Shown here in pieces: positions 25,792-34,047 of a stretch of DNA of 64,000 bases. Made by a program: the position numbers and the translations under genes. Each line of letters opens with the position of its first letter. The stretch's first letter is position 1. The stretch is from Prevotella sp. (GTDB lineage: Bacteria > Bacteroidota > Bacteroidia > Bacteroidales > Bacteroidaceae): contig JAFPVC010000062.1 in assembly GCA_017413085.1 (NCBI GenBank), positions 38,698-102,697 of the forward strand. Reading direction: 5' to 3'. Below the pieces are notes generated by a model. That model was not told the DNA's origin. It saw only the letters and a list, made by a program, of their open reading frames with translations, and made no database searches.

Positions 25792-26793
25792 TCACAAACT
25801 GATTTCGTCTTTGTAAAGGGCTATCGACTCGTCGATGATGGGATTCTGGGGCATCTCATCACGCAGGTTGCTTACCGAACAAACGCCCTTGTCGAACGAA
25901 AGAACCGGCAGGCTAACGTCTTTGCGATGAGCCAGAATATACAGTCGCTTTATGACAAAATAGGAATGTGACGATATGAAGAATTGTATGCCAGACTCGG
26001 CCAGCATAAAGATGGTGTCGAGGAACTTGGCTATCATGGATGGGTGAAGGTTGGCCTCAAGCTCATCGATGATAATCACTGAATTGTTGTCGAGATAGCG
26101 GTTGCCCAAGAGGATGTCGAGAATAGACAGCTTCTTGACGCCCTCGGAGGTGGTAGATACCTCGTATATCTTACGGTCGTTGTCGCGGAACTGCCACTCC
26201 TTCTTGTCCTCGTTATACTCCAAGCGGCCTCCTACCATGCTGCTTACAATGTCGCGTGCCTGGGTAAAAGAGTTGTAGTTCTTGCCCTTCTGGGTACGAT
26301 TGAGTGCCTTAGCCAGATCGCTATAGGGCTCTTCGAAGCCAAACTGGTTCTCGTCCTTAGCCTCAAGAATGATATCGCGAATAGACAGGATTTCCTTGGC
26401 CGGAATGAACACGGTATTAGAAGAACGTGGACTGAAGGTGTTCTTATCGATATTGGCCTGCTTCTTGGCTGAGGGGCCAAAGGAATAGGTCAGCGTCTCC
26501 TTTTTATCAGACTCCATAGTGAACGACATTGAGCTATCGCCCTTGCGCACGATATTGCCGAGCTCAGAGGCCTGGAAAGTCCAGTACAGCTTGTCGGAGA
26601 GGATCTCCTTATCGGTGCGGTTCTCCTTTCCACGCTTGTACTGCTCCACAGTCTTCATGCCTGCGAAAAGTGCTTTGAGCAGGAACGTCTTACCCGACTG
26701 GTTTGGACCAATAATCAGATTGACCTTTCCCAGTCCGTCGGCCTTCATCTGGGGGATAGGCCCCAGACTATCTATGGATATTGATTTAATCAT
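25792..26793 (-). CDS. ABC-type AAA ATPase (AAA_15/AAA_21), probable defence sensor
   Basis: The 333-residue ATPase starts MIKSISIDSLGPIPQ, with Walker A GPNQSGKTFLLKALF at about 27-41, a signature-like STTSEGVKKLSILDILLGNR, Walker B SVIIIDELEANLHPSMI and switch IQFFISSHSYFVIKRL. This is the core of OLD/RecF-type ATPases without a fused TOPRIM. The frame is open 12 codons upstream from a TTG, but those codons run into the REP-like repeat, so ATG 26793 is preferred. Its partner follows after 1 bp. The two genes lie between two identical REP-like palindromes, 1.9 kb apart, and are GC-richer than the neighbouring capsule genes. Confidence 0.8.
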   Translation of the reverse strand: MIKSISIDSLGPIPQMKADGLGKVNLIIGPNQSGKTFLLKALFAGMKTVEQYKRGKENRTDKEILSDKLYWTFQASELGNIVRKGDSSMSFTMESDKKETLTYSFGPSAKKQANIDKNTFSPRSSNTVFIPAKEILSIRDIILEAKDENQFGFEEPYSDLAKALNRTQKGKNYNSFTQARDIVSSMVGGRLEYNEDKKEWQFRDNDRKIYEVSTTSEGVKKLSILDILLGNRYLDNNSVIIIDELEANLHPSMIAKFLDTIFMLAESGIQFFISSHSYFVIKRLYILAHRKDVSLPVLSFDKGVCSVSNLRDEMPQNPIIDESIALYKDEISL

Positions 26794-26829
26794 ATTTCGT
26801 TGTTCTGTTGTTTTAAGCTGAAGAAACAA

Positions 26830-26859
26830 GAAACAAGGGGACAGGTTCCTGTTTCATTT
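26830..26859 (-). repeat. REP-like palindrome, copy 2
   Basis: Identical over 30 bp to 24907-24936 and in the same direction. It fills the gap between the stop of the 121-residue gene and the ATPase start. Confidence 0.75.
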
Positions 26860-27224
26860 CAATCGGTATAGTTTAGCCACAATAGATCAGTCCCATTCAA
26901 CTCCACACCTTTAAGTAGTTTGTTCTGTTGTTTGTAGCTAAGAGCATCATTTTTTAATAGTTCATGAATTTCAGGATTTGCCGTTGATGTTTTGAGTTGT
27001 TCCTCTATCATTTTATCGGTTTCTTGAAGTACAAAGTCTCTCACCATATTATCTGGTATCGGCATGGGACTCTTAACCTTCAATACATCACTAAAAAGAT
27101 TGGATGCGATTTCAACATGGCCATACTTGAAATAGTCCAATGGAGCACAGTTTATATCATTTTTGGGACCTATGCCACGTATAGCCATGTTTCTCTCCTT
27201 GTCCTTAAAATAAAACTCTACCAT
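26859..27224 (-). CDS. Hypothetical protein
   Basis: The 121-residue protein is not recognised. It has MAIRGIGPKNDINCAPLDYF near the start, a central DVLKVKSPMPIPDNMVRDFV and a helical C-terminal half (DKMIEEQLKTSTANPEIHEL). A clear AAGGAGG ribosome site precedes ATG 27224, so translation is likely. It lies upstream of the ATPase pair on the same strand and could be an extra component or regulator. No membrane segment or signal peptide is seen. Confidence 0.55.
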   Translation of the reverse strand: MVEFYFKDKERNMAIRGIGPKNDINCAPLDYFKYGHVEIASNLFSDVLKVKSPMPIPDNMVRDFVLQETDKMIEEQLKTSTANPEIHELLKNDALSYKQQNKLLKGVELNGTDLLWLNYTD

Positions 27225-27339
27225 CGCTTTATTGCCTCCTTCTTATTTCAAAATAATGCTAAGAAATTGAACTTATAAAACGCTGTTTACTCTCCATCAT
27301 CTCCCATAACATTTGTTTGTCACAGGTACTTTTTAATAC

Positions 27340-27612
27340 CTATATGCCTATATGCCGGCAAGGAATTGCGAAAGTAACGTTACGAGCCTTTTCACCCTTT
27401 AGAATGGTTGCCAGCATGTATAGTCCACGCTCTGTGAAAACCTTAGTTGTGCCACGGCGGTTGTTGTCAGAAACTTTTGATATCAAAATTTTTGATTTTA
27501 AATCGTGCACCTCACCCTTACTCAATTCAAACATATAGTGCGCAGGAAACTTATCAGGATTATTCTTTACTGTCTGATTCCCTTCACGTGTCTCCACTCC
27601 ATAGAGGCTTAC
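27340..27612 (-). pseudogene. ORF6N-domain protein remnant
   Basis: The frame reads LYGVETREGNQTVKNNPDKF, then PAHYMFELSKGE and TKVFTERGLYMLATILKGEK. This is the ORF6N domain of phage-type DNA-binding proteins and of chromosomal paralogues. The family's first 15 residues are cut by a stop at 27613-27615, and the sequence after KARNVTFAI loses similarity and stops early. No proper ATG is available (a GTG at 27597 is internal). It is a decayed gene. Confidence 0.7.
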
Positions 27613-27731
27613 TTAACTATATATCCACCTTATATTACGAACACGAATTGCTCGAATTAACACGAATGAACTTTTAACGCATTACTGATTCGTGAGGATT
27701 AGTGATACCTCGTTCTCACCATAGCCTTACG

Positions 27732-29315
27732 TTATTCGCCTATCACCCAATTCTCTATCGTGCGGTCGGCGGCATTCATCTTTACTCCTACCTTTACCAC
27801 ATTGCGGCCGTCCGTTTCGTATGCCAGGGCATAGTCTTTCTCGTCAATCTGTTTCAAGGCCTGCTCCGCCGTGCCTTCCGTCTTCAGTTCAAACACGTAT
27901 GTGGTGTCTGGCATTAACACCACCATGTCTATCCTGCCGCCACGACACTTCACTTGGGTGCGCACATACACATTCAGCATTGAGAATATCAGATACATTG
28001 TGTATTCATAGAATCCCTCTGCCGTCGCTGCATCCTGTAACTTCTTCTTGAACCCTTCCACGTATGGCACACCTGCCAGATAGACCTGCATCTCACGCAT
28101 GGCGAGGTCTATATCATTCTGCTGCAGGGCGCGCCAGAACTTCAGCGCGAAGCCTGTCTGTACATCATAATTCTTCAAGCCCGTATATGACGGCAACAGC
28201 CCCTTCGCGTAGCCTATGCGCACTTCCTGATTGGGAATGGACAACTGATAAACATCTCCATACTTATCATAGTCCTTTATCGTAAGATATCCACTCTGAT
28301 ACAGCAACGGCAAGGCATCCTGCATATTCTCCGTCGGTTGGTCGAAAGCATCGGAAGGCACTTCCAACTTATCCAACGACATGATGTCGGTGCCGAAACG
28401 TTGCATCTGCTGTATCAGGAACGTCGGCGTACCTGTGGAAAACCAGTAGTTGTCCAACCGGGCATCCATGAAAGCATTCAACAAACTAAACGGATTGTAT
28501 ATATCCTCCGACTCCGCCGCAAAATGATAGCCGTCATAGCGTTCCTTTATCTTTTGAAACATCTCCTCGTCTGACACCCTGTAGTATTCTGCCATTGGAG
28601 CGATATCATCCTTGAATGTGTCCCTCACCTCCTGCTCAGTAATGCCACAGATGGCAGAGAAAGCAGGATTCAACGTAACGTTCTTTATGTTGTTTAGTGT
28701 AGAGAATATACTCAGTTGCGAGAACTTTGTTATGCCAGTGATAAAACAGAATTTAATTATTCTTTCATTAGCCTTGAGCGGTTGGTAGAACTCTTGCATT
28801 ATCTGCCTGTATTCATCCAGCCGGTGGTCATCTGTCAGCACATCAAGCAGTGGTGCGTCATATTCATCTATTATCACTGCCACCTGCTTGCCTGTCAGCT
28901 CATAGGCACGTTGCATCACAATCTCAAAGGCGCTACCAGGAGTCAACATCTCCTCTTCTACGCCATATTCTTTCAGGTAAGGACGTATTATATACCATAG
29001 ACGAGCTCGTAATTCCTCTGGCGTCCACTGATTCTTGGCAGTACTCAAGTCCAAACGAATCACAGGATAACTGTCCCACTCTTTCTCCAAATCCATTATC
29101 TTCAGCCCCTTGAAGAGTTCACGTTCTCCCTTGAAGTATGATTCCAAGGTTGACGTCAGCAGCGACTTTCCAAACCTACGTGGGCGGCTGAGGAAAGCAA
29201 AAGATGAATAGTGTGCTAGTTCCCACACCAAATCAGTCTTATCAATATATACGTATCCCTCACGTATTATGCGTGAAAACGTCTGTATTCCTACAGGATA
29301 TCTATTTCTTGCCAT
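27732..29315 (-). CDS. AAA-ATPase-like protein with C-terminal PD-(D/E)XK nuclease domain
   Basis: The 527-residue protein belongs to a family abundant in Bacteroidetes and Clostridia that joins an AAA-ATPase-like domain (PF09820) to a PD-(D/E)XK domain (PF08011). Visible are GYVYIDKTDLVWELA, the phosphate loop RPRRFGKSLLTSTLESYF at about 44-61, VAVIIDEYDAPLLDVL as Walker B, and FCFITGITKFSQLSIFSTLN. Near the C-terminus GGRIDMVVLMPDTTYVFELK shows the D and E-x-K nuclease residues. The role is unknown; a mobile or defence role has been suggested for the family. Length is normal. It follows the aminotransferase gene by 34 bp. Confidence 0.88.
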   Translation of the reverse strand: MARNRYPVGIQTFSRIIREGYVYIDKTDLVWELAHYSSFAFLSRPRRFGKSLLTSTLESYFKGERELFKGLKIMDLEKEWDSYPVIRLDLSTAKNQWTPEELRARLWYIIRPYLKEYGVEEEMLTPGSAFEIVMQRAYELTGKQVAVIIDEYDAPLLDVLTDDHRLDEYRQIMQEFYQPLKANERIIKFCFITGITKFSQLSIFSTLNNIKNVTLNPAFSAICGITEQEVRDTFKDDIAPMAEYYRVSDEEMFQKIKERYDGYHFAAESEDIYNPFSLLNAFMDARLDNYWFSTGTPTFLIQQMQRFGTDIMSLDKLEVPSDAFDQPTENMQDALPLLYQSGYLTIKDYDKYGDVYQLSIPNQEVRIGYAKGLLPSYTGLKNYDVQTGFALKFWRALQQNDIDLAMREMQVYLAGVPYVEGFKKKLQDAATAEGFYEYTMYLIFSMLNVYVRTQVKCRGGRIDMVVLMPDTTYVFELKTEGTAEQALKQIDEKDYALAYETDGRNVVKVGVKMNAADRTIENWVIGE

Positions 29316-29349
29316 AATTTACTCCTCACCTTTATTGTAGTTGCCTAGC

Positions 29350-31080
29350 CTACTCAATCGCAGCCTTGATACAGTCTACGATATATTTCACGTCATCATC
29401 TGTGACATACGGTCCAGTAGGCAAGCACATGCCTACTTTAAAGATAGCATCAGAAACTCCATTCACGTATGCAGGTGCATCCTTATAGCACGGTTGCCTG
29501 TGCATAGGCTTCCATACTGGACGAGCCTCAACCTGTGCCTTATCAAGAGCAACGCGTAATGCTTCCACATTATCATTTGGCTGACAGTCGGTGGTTGCAC
29601 TTTCGGCTACATGAATGACACCAGCAGCACCACCTACAGCTCCCTGCACAATGGTCTTATAGGCGTTCTCCTGACCTTTCACCTTCACCTCTGGTTCAAT
29701 AGTGATAGTGCTGAGCCAGTAGTTGCTGTCGTAAACGGAAGCCCCCTCTAAATCTCCCCCTTCAGGGGCGACTATGGGTTGCGAGTGAACGGTAATGCCC
29801 GGTACGTCAGCCAACAGCTCTTCATACATCTTTTGCACATGCTTATGGTGAGCCAGATGGTCATTCAACACAGTCATCTGACCGCGGCCAATTCCAGCGC
29901 AGATATTACTCATACGATAGTTGTACCCTATCTTCTCATGCTGATAGTATGGATAGCTCTCACGATATTGCGTGGCATACATCATTATTTCACGCCATTG
30001 GTCATTAGCCCCCTCTAAATCTCCCCTTTCAGGGTGAGACCTGCTTGGCAGGACGTTACAGAAATTTGAAATTCTTTGTAAGACGCCATCAATATCTCCA
30101 AGCACCTCCTCGTTCTTAAACCTAATCTCAATATATCCTAGTTTAGATAAAACTTTTGTGCGTTCTGCATCTGACTTCATCTGTGGAGGATAATTGTGAC
30201 AACCACCATCAATTTCTATGACTAATCCTTTATCCACGCAGAAGAAATCAACTATGAAATCGCCAATGATGTGCTGTTGGCGGAATTTTTCTCCAATGCC
30301 CTTACCTTTGAGGGCCTCCCAAAGTACCGCCTCTGCCTCGGTAGGTTTCTTTCTATTATTCTCAGCATATTCCTTCAGCAAACCATATATCATTGGATCT
30401 GCGGTGTAGACACTCCCATTCCCTTCAGGAGAGGGGTTAGGGGTGAGGCTTCCATTGCATATAAGTGCACCACCACCGCTGGTGGTAATCATCTTATTAC
30501 CGTTAAAGGACAGTGCTCCATACTTACCAAATGTGCCCAATACCTGACCGTTATAGCGTGACCCCATACCCTCGGCAGCATCTTCCACTACGGGAATGTC
30601 ATACTTATTGGCAACAGCCATAATCCTGTCTGCCTTATACGGCATACCGTAAAGAGCCACCGGCACGATAGCCTTGGGTTTCTTGCCTGTCTTGGCAATG
30701 CGGTCTTTGATAGCCTCTTCCAACAGGTCTGGGTCTATATTCCATGTGTCTGGTTCAGAATCCACCAGCACAGGTGTCGCACCAAGATAAACTACGGGGT
30801 GTGTCGATGCACAGAATGTAAAACTCTGCACAATTACTTCATCACCAGGCCCTACGCCGCAGGCCAACAGTCCCAAATGAACCGCAGCAGTACCTGCTGA
30901 CAATGCAACTACCCTCTTGTTCTGACCGACGAATTCTTCCAAATCTTTCTCAAATCCATCCACATTCGGTCCAAGGGGTACTACCCAATTTGTATCAAAA
31001 GCTTCCTTGATATACTTCTGCTCCAATCCTTCATCGCTCATGTGAGCGAGGCAAAGATATATTCGCTTACGTTCAGACAT
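29350..31080 (-). CDS. DegT/DnrJ/EryC1-family aminotransferase with an inserted DUF559 domain
   Basis: The outer parts form a PLP-dependent sugar aminotransferase. ALSAGTAAVHLGLLACGVGPG, VVEDAAEGMGSRYNGQVLG and SFNGNKMITTSGGG carry the PLP-binding Lys at about 196, and YNYRMSNICAGIGRGQM, RPVWKPMHRQPCY and GMCLPTGPYVTDDDV complete the fold. It would make an amino sugar for the surface polysaccharide. Residues 210-357 are foreign: LTPNPSPEG, then a DUF559 endonuclease-like domain (TEAEAVLWEALKGKG, FIVDFFCVDKGLVIEIDGG), then SHPERGDLEGA. The insert is in frame and lies right after the PLP Lys loop. A second short repeat gives APEGGDLEGA at 438-447. The protein is 576 residues against about 400 for the family. 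Whether it is still active is not known. Confidence 0.88.
   Translation of the reverse strand: MSERKRIYLCLAHMSDEGLEQKYIKEAFDTNWVVPLGPNVDGFEKDLEEFVGQNKRVVALSAGTAAVHLGLLACGVGPGDEVIVQSFTFCASTHPVVYLGATPVLVDSEPDTWNIDPDLLEEAIKDRIAKTGKKPKAIVPVALYGMPYKADRIMAVANKYDIPVVEDAAEGMGSRYNGQVLGTFGKYGALSFNGNKMITTSGGGALICNGSLTPNPSPEGNGSVYTADPMIYGLLKEYAENNRKKPTEAEAVLWEALKGKGIGEKFRQQHIIGDFIVDFFCVDKGLVIEIDGGCHNYPPQMKSDAERTKVLSKLGYIEIRFKNEEVLGDIDGVLQRISNFCNVLPSRSHPERGDLEGANDQWREIMMYATQYRESYPYYQHEKIGYNYRMSNICAGIGRGQMTVLNDHLAHHKHVQKMYEELLADVPGITVHSQPIVAPEGGDLEGASVYDSNYWLSTITIEPEVKVKGQENAYKTIVQGAVGGAAGVIHVAESATTDCQPNDNVEALRVALDKAQVEARPVWKPMHRQPCYKDAPAYVNGVSDAIFKVGMCLPTGPYVTDDDVKYIVDCIKAAIE
29741..29770 (-). repeat. Short GC-rich element without DUF559, in frame in the aminotransferase
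   Basis: The plus-strand text gccccctctaaatctccccc followed by ttcaggggc matches the end of the DUF559 insert at 30008-30034. It is read as APEGGDLEGA in the protein, in a loop between strands. Confidence 0.75.
30008..30448 (-). mobile_element. DUF559 insertion cassette inside the aminotransferase gene
   Basis: The segment is bounded by GC-rich ends, gccccctctaaatctccccttt at one side (30008-30034) and cccttcaggagaggggttag at the other (30421-30448). It is 441 bp, exactly 147 codons, so the host frame is kept. It codes for a DUF559 domain, related to very-short-patch-repair and PD-(D/E)XK endonucleases. DUF559 genes with the same kind of GC-rich flanks occur alone in many Bacteroidetes. Here it is fused within a host gene, like an intein without splicing motifs. 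Confidence 0.7.
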
Positions 31081-31146
31081 TATATTGTTCTATGATTCTT
31101 TTTATTGATTAACCTTGTACTCTGGTTTCATGGTCATTTCCCTTCG

Positions 31147-31737
31147 TTACCTCAATTGATAGCGTTCTTCCACGACTTTCCAGTCCACTATCTGCCAAAG
31201 TGCTGCAAGATGAGCAGCACGACGATTCTGATAGTCAAGGTAATATGCATGTTCCCAAACATCGAAAGTGAGGAGAGGTGTCATTCCATTAACTATCGGG
31301 TTCGATGCATTTGTTTCCTGAGTTATAACCAAAGTTCCGTCTTTTTCAGCGGAGAGCCATACCCAGCCAGAACCGAACAGGCCTATTCCCTTGGCTTCAA
31401 ACTCAGCCTTGAAAGCGTTGACGTCTCCCCATTGCTTGTCTATCTGCTCTGCGAGAGCACCTGATGGAGTATGTGAAGCTTCATTGGCTGCACGGAACTG
31501 CAAAAAATACATTTCGTGGTTTAGAATCTGTCCGGCATTATTGAATAAAGCACCGGCAGGAGCCGCCTTTACAACCGACTCCAGTGACAAACCTTCATAA
31601 TCGCTGTCTTTAATCAGTTTATTGTAATTATCAACGTATGTCTGCAGGTGCTTGCCATGATGGAACGACAGTGTCTGTGCACTGATAACAGGCTCCAAAG
31701 CATCAAGAGCGTATGGAAGTTGGATTAACGTTTGCAT
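31147..31737 (-). CDS. sodB: Superoxide dismutase, Fe/Mn type
   Basis: The 196-residue enzyme turns superoxide into peroxide and oxygen in the cytoplasm and helps this anaerobe withstand air. Metal ligands are seen as His26 in LSFHHGKHLQTYV, the His in LNHEMYFLQF, and Asp and His in DVWEHAYYLDYQNRR. The GLFGSGWVWL stretch is typical of the Fe/Mn family. ATG 31737 gives the standard N-terminus; a TTG two codons upstream is unlikely. It lies 61 bp after the UpxY-like gene on the same strand and 66 bp before the aminotransferase, so it may share their transcript. Confidence 0.96.
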   Translation of the reverse strand: MQTLIQLPYALDALEPVISAQTLSFHHGKHLQTYVDNYNKLIKDSDYEGLSLESVVKAAPAGALFNNAGQILNHEMYFLQFRAANEASHTPSGALAEQIDKQWGDVNAFKAEFEAKGIGLFGSGWVWLSAEKDGTLVITQETNASNPIVNGMTPLLTFDVWEHAYYLDYQNRRAAHLAALWQIVDWKVVEERYQLR

Positions 31738-31798
31738 AATCAACAGATTATTAGTTCGTATAAAAGAGATTATTGCTAATATATTTTGCCTTCTTTGG

Positions 31799-32977
31799 CT
31801 AACTTACAGGCTTCGTAATAAATGCGACGTCGTGTTTTGCCACGCGGTCACGTTTGCTGTGCATCCTGCATGCAAGAGACATCAGACGGCGTAGAGACGC
31901 ATTGTCTGAACACTCGGGATGCTGCTGCACCTGCTGCTTGGCGGCGGTGCGGTAATGGGCATCGCGGGTTGCTATATACAGTGAGAAATAGAGATACGCA
32001 AGAATTTCAGGACTATACTCTTGATGACTGAGCAATAAGCTTTGAACTCGTTCTGAGAGCACACGGGCGCTTTTCCTGTCAAAGCGCAGCGTGGCACAAA
32101 TGAGCATCAATGAGAGGAAACGAGCGTGAAGCAATCTGTCGCGAATGGTTATATAACTGTGGAGAAACAGATGATTGAGTTGCTCCATATCTTCCTTCAC
32201 AGCGTCGGCCGTTTCCTTATGATTAACACGTCGGCTGATGATTCCAAGCAGGACGGACTCTGCTTCACGGATGAAACGCAGACCGATGATGTCGCCTGTA
32301 TCGTCCAGACTCTGTATGTCGTCGGAAGAGAAGTCTTTCAATTTGAGCTCTTTCGTACCGCCGAACATCTTGATTCCAAGCTGCAGACTTATGCCGCCGT
32401 TACCTGTGGGTTTGGCTTCGATTATCCTTGCGGTCTGTCCCTTGAATGTCCCTTCCCTGATTACCATCACTTCAACGTCAGGCCCGAGATTAACCACTGG
32501 CATGCCTATGGAGAGCCGTATGCGCTTCTCACTGAACAGTCTGATGAGCTGCGACATTTCTTCATTACCCAGCGTAACGGCCTCTTTCTTGAAGTCACGG
32601 TAGTGATACAGACGGCAACGCATGGAAGCGTTCCACTCACTGTCAAGCAGTTTTGCAAGACCGCGTTGAGTTGTATGAATGAACACGAAGTCGTGGAGGT
32701 CTTTACGAAGACGATTGGCAAAACCGACCTCCTTGGCTTGCTTCTCATTATCTTTTTCTGACGTATGGGGCAGGAAACAGAAAGGAATGAAGTATTCCAA
32801 CTGAAAATTATCGCCGTCATCAGTTTGCCTGCGTACAGCGTTTTCCCTTTTCAGTTGGAAGTCAATCAGTTTAGGATTGCTGTGCTGCATGACATACCAT
32901 ATCATTTTGGTGTCATCCAGTGTCTTGTAATAGTTTTCCCGCTGCTGTATGCGGATATTGTCATTATTCGTTTGCAT
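31799..32977 (-). CDS. UpxY-like NusG-family transcription antiterminator with long helical C-terminus
   Basis: The 392-residue protein starts with a NusG N-terminal-like domain (MIWYVMQHSNPKLIDFQLKR, YFIPFCFLPH, LHDFVFIHTTQRG) and then a KOW region at about 180-215 (GMPVVNLGPDVEVMVIREG, TFKGQTARIIEA). Bacteroides UpxY proteins, which let RNA polymerase read through capsule operons, are about 180 residues. This one has some 190 extra helical residues (LLHARFLSLMLICATLRF, YLYFSLYIATRDAHYRTA). ATG 32977 was chosen; the GTG at 32992 is weaker. A good promoter lies at 33208-33239, giving a leader of about 220 nt. The capsule genes are on the same strand, but the nearest one starts about 14 kb downstream, beyond the island. 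Confidence 0.75.
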   Translation of the reverse strand: MQTNNDNIRIQQRENYYKTLDDTKMIWYVMQHSNPKLIDFQLKRENAVRRQTDDGDNFQLEYFIPFCFLPHTSEKDNEKQAKEVGFANRLRKDLHDFVFIHTTQRGLAKLLDSEWNASMRCRLYHYRDFKKEAVTLGNEEMSQLIRLFSEKRIRLSIGMPVVNLGPDVEVMVIREGTFKGQTARIIEAKPTGNGGISLQLGIKMFGGTKELKLKDFSSDDIQSLDDTGDIIGLRFIREAESVLLGIISRRVNHKETADAVKEDMEQLNHLFLHSYITIRDRLLHARFLSLMLICATLRFDRKSARVLSERVQSLLLSHQEYSPEILAYLYFSLYIATRDAHYRTAAKQQVQQHPECSDNASLRRLMSLACRMHSKRDRVAKHDVAFITKPVS

Positions 32978-33267
32978 AGCACATCCCCACACGATACAGT
33001 TTCCTGTCCGCGCCAGTCTTCATTTCTACTGATGGGATTCGCGTCAACCATGCAGTCTATCGCCTTGCTCGGTTTTTGCGCAAACTGAAGTAACCGTTAC
33101 CGATTCTTCTCGACAAACGACGAATCCCTGTCGTTAACCATCTCAGTTTTAAACTGAAATAGCAAGTAAACTGCCCTACAGCGTAACCGCAGAGCAGTTT
33201 AACCATGCAAAGTTACGATTTTTTTTAGAAATATCCAAACAATGACCTTAAATATGTAAAAAAGTTT
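32978..33267 (-). other. Structured leader between trpA and the UpxY-like gene
   Basis: No gene is seen. The stretch holds the promoter of the UpxY-like gene (33208-33239) and, just after the expected start of transcription, an 8-bp inverted repeat taaactgc/gcagttta (33167-33174 and 33194-33201). A palindrome cagttttaaactg follows at 33144-33156. A leader of this length ahead of an antiterminator gene suggests RNA-level control, which is inference. Confidence 0.5.
33208..33239 (-). promoter_or_regulatory. Promoter of the UpxY-like gene
   Basis: On the minus strand TTTG (33236-33239) is followed after 20 bp by TAACTTTG (33208-33215), a full match to the Bacteroidetes -33/-7 consensus. It faces the UpxY-like gene and lies just beyond the trpA stop. 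Confidence 0.75.
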
Positions 33268-34047
33268 TTATTCTGCCAAGCATTCAGTCAGTTTATCAAA
33301 TGCAATATCGGCATTGCCGCCGGCATCGTTGAGCAGGTTGACAAACTTCGAGCCGATTATCACACCAGCGGCGTTTTCCTCAGCCGCCTGCAGGGTCTGC
33401 TTATTGGATATGCCGAAGCCTATCATCAGCGGATTGCGCAGGTTCATTCCATTGATACGGCGGAAATAAGCCTGCTTCTGTTCGTTGAAACTCTGCTGGG
33501 CACCAGTGGTGGCAGCCGAGCTGACCATATAAATAAAACCGCTGGTATGCTCGTCAATGAGGCGGATGCGTTCGTCTGATGTCTCGGGAGTTATGAGCAT
33601 AATGATACGCAGGTCGTAACGGTCGGCAATGGGCTTGACGTTTTTCATATACTCCTCAAAAGGCAGGTCGGGAATGATGGCACCACTCACGCCAGCCTCA
33701 GCGCACGACTGGCAGAACTGCTCTATTCCGTATTGCATTATCGGATTCAGATAGCCCATAAGAACGAGCGGAATGTTTACCTGTGCTTTAACCTCTTGCA
33801 ACTGTTTGAAAAGCTTGCGCAGCGTCATGCCATTTCTAAGAGCCGTGGTGGCAGCCGTCTGTATTACCGGGCCGTCTGCTAGTGGATCACTGAAAGGTAT
33901 TCCTACTTCAAGCATGGATATGCCACGGCGCTGCAATGTGAGTATAACGTCGGCAGTACCATCGAGTGTAGGGCAGCCGGCACAAAAATACAGCGATTTG
34001 ATTTTCTTGTCGCCACGATTGGCGAAGATTTCATTTATCTTGTTCAT
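33268..34047 (-). CDS. trpA: Tryptophan synthase alpha subunit
   Basis: The 259-residue TIM-barrel enzyme cleaves indole-3-glycerol phosphate to indole and glyceraldehyde 3-phosphate, and indole passes to TrpB. The catalytic Glu and Asp are in [49 protein letters not shown] and [12 protein letters not shown] with phosphate-binding glycines are all in place. Length is normal. Its ATG overlaps the trpC stop by 4 bp, with no trpF between them. It is the last gene of the operon. Confidence 0.98.
   Translation of the reverse strand: MNKINEIFANRGDKKIKSLYFCAGCPTLDGTADVILTLQRRGISMLEVGIPFSDPLADGPVIQTAATTALRNGMTLRKLFKQLQEVKAQVNIPLVLMGYLNPIMQYGIEQFCQSCAEAGVSGAIIPDLPFEEYMKNVKPIADRYDLRIIMLITPETSDERIRLIDEHTSGFIYMVSSAATTGAQQSFNEQKQAYFRRINGMNLRNPLMIGFGISNKQTLQAAEENAAGVIIGSKFVNLLNDAGGNADIAFDKLTECLAE

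Noticed and set aside
30008-30448. An intein in the aminotransferase
   Set aside because: The insert lacks the Cys/Ser first block and the terminal His-Asn with a following Cys/Ser/Thr. It has a DUF559 domain, not a LAGLIDADG or Hint fold.
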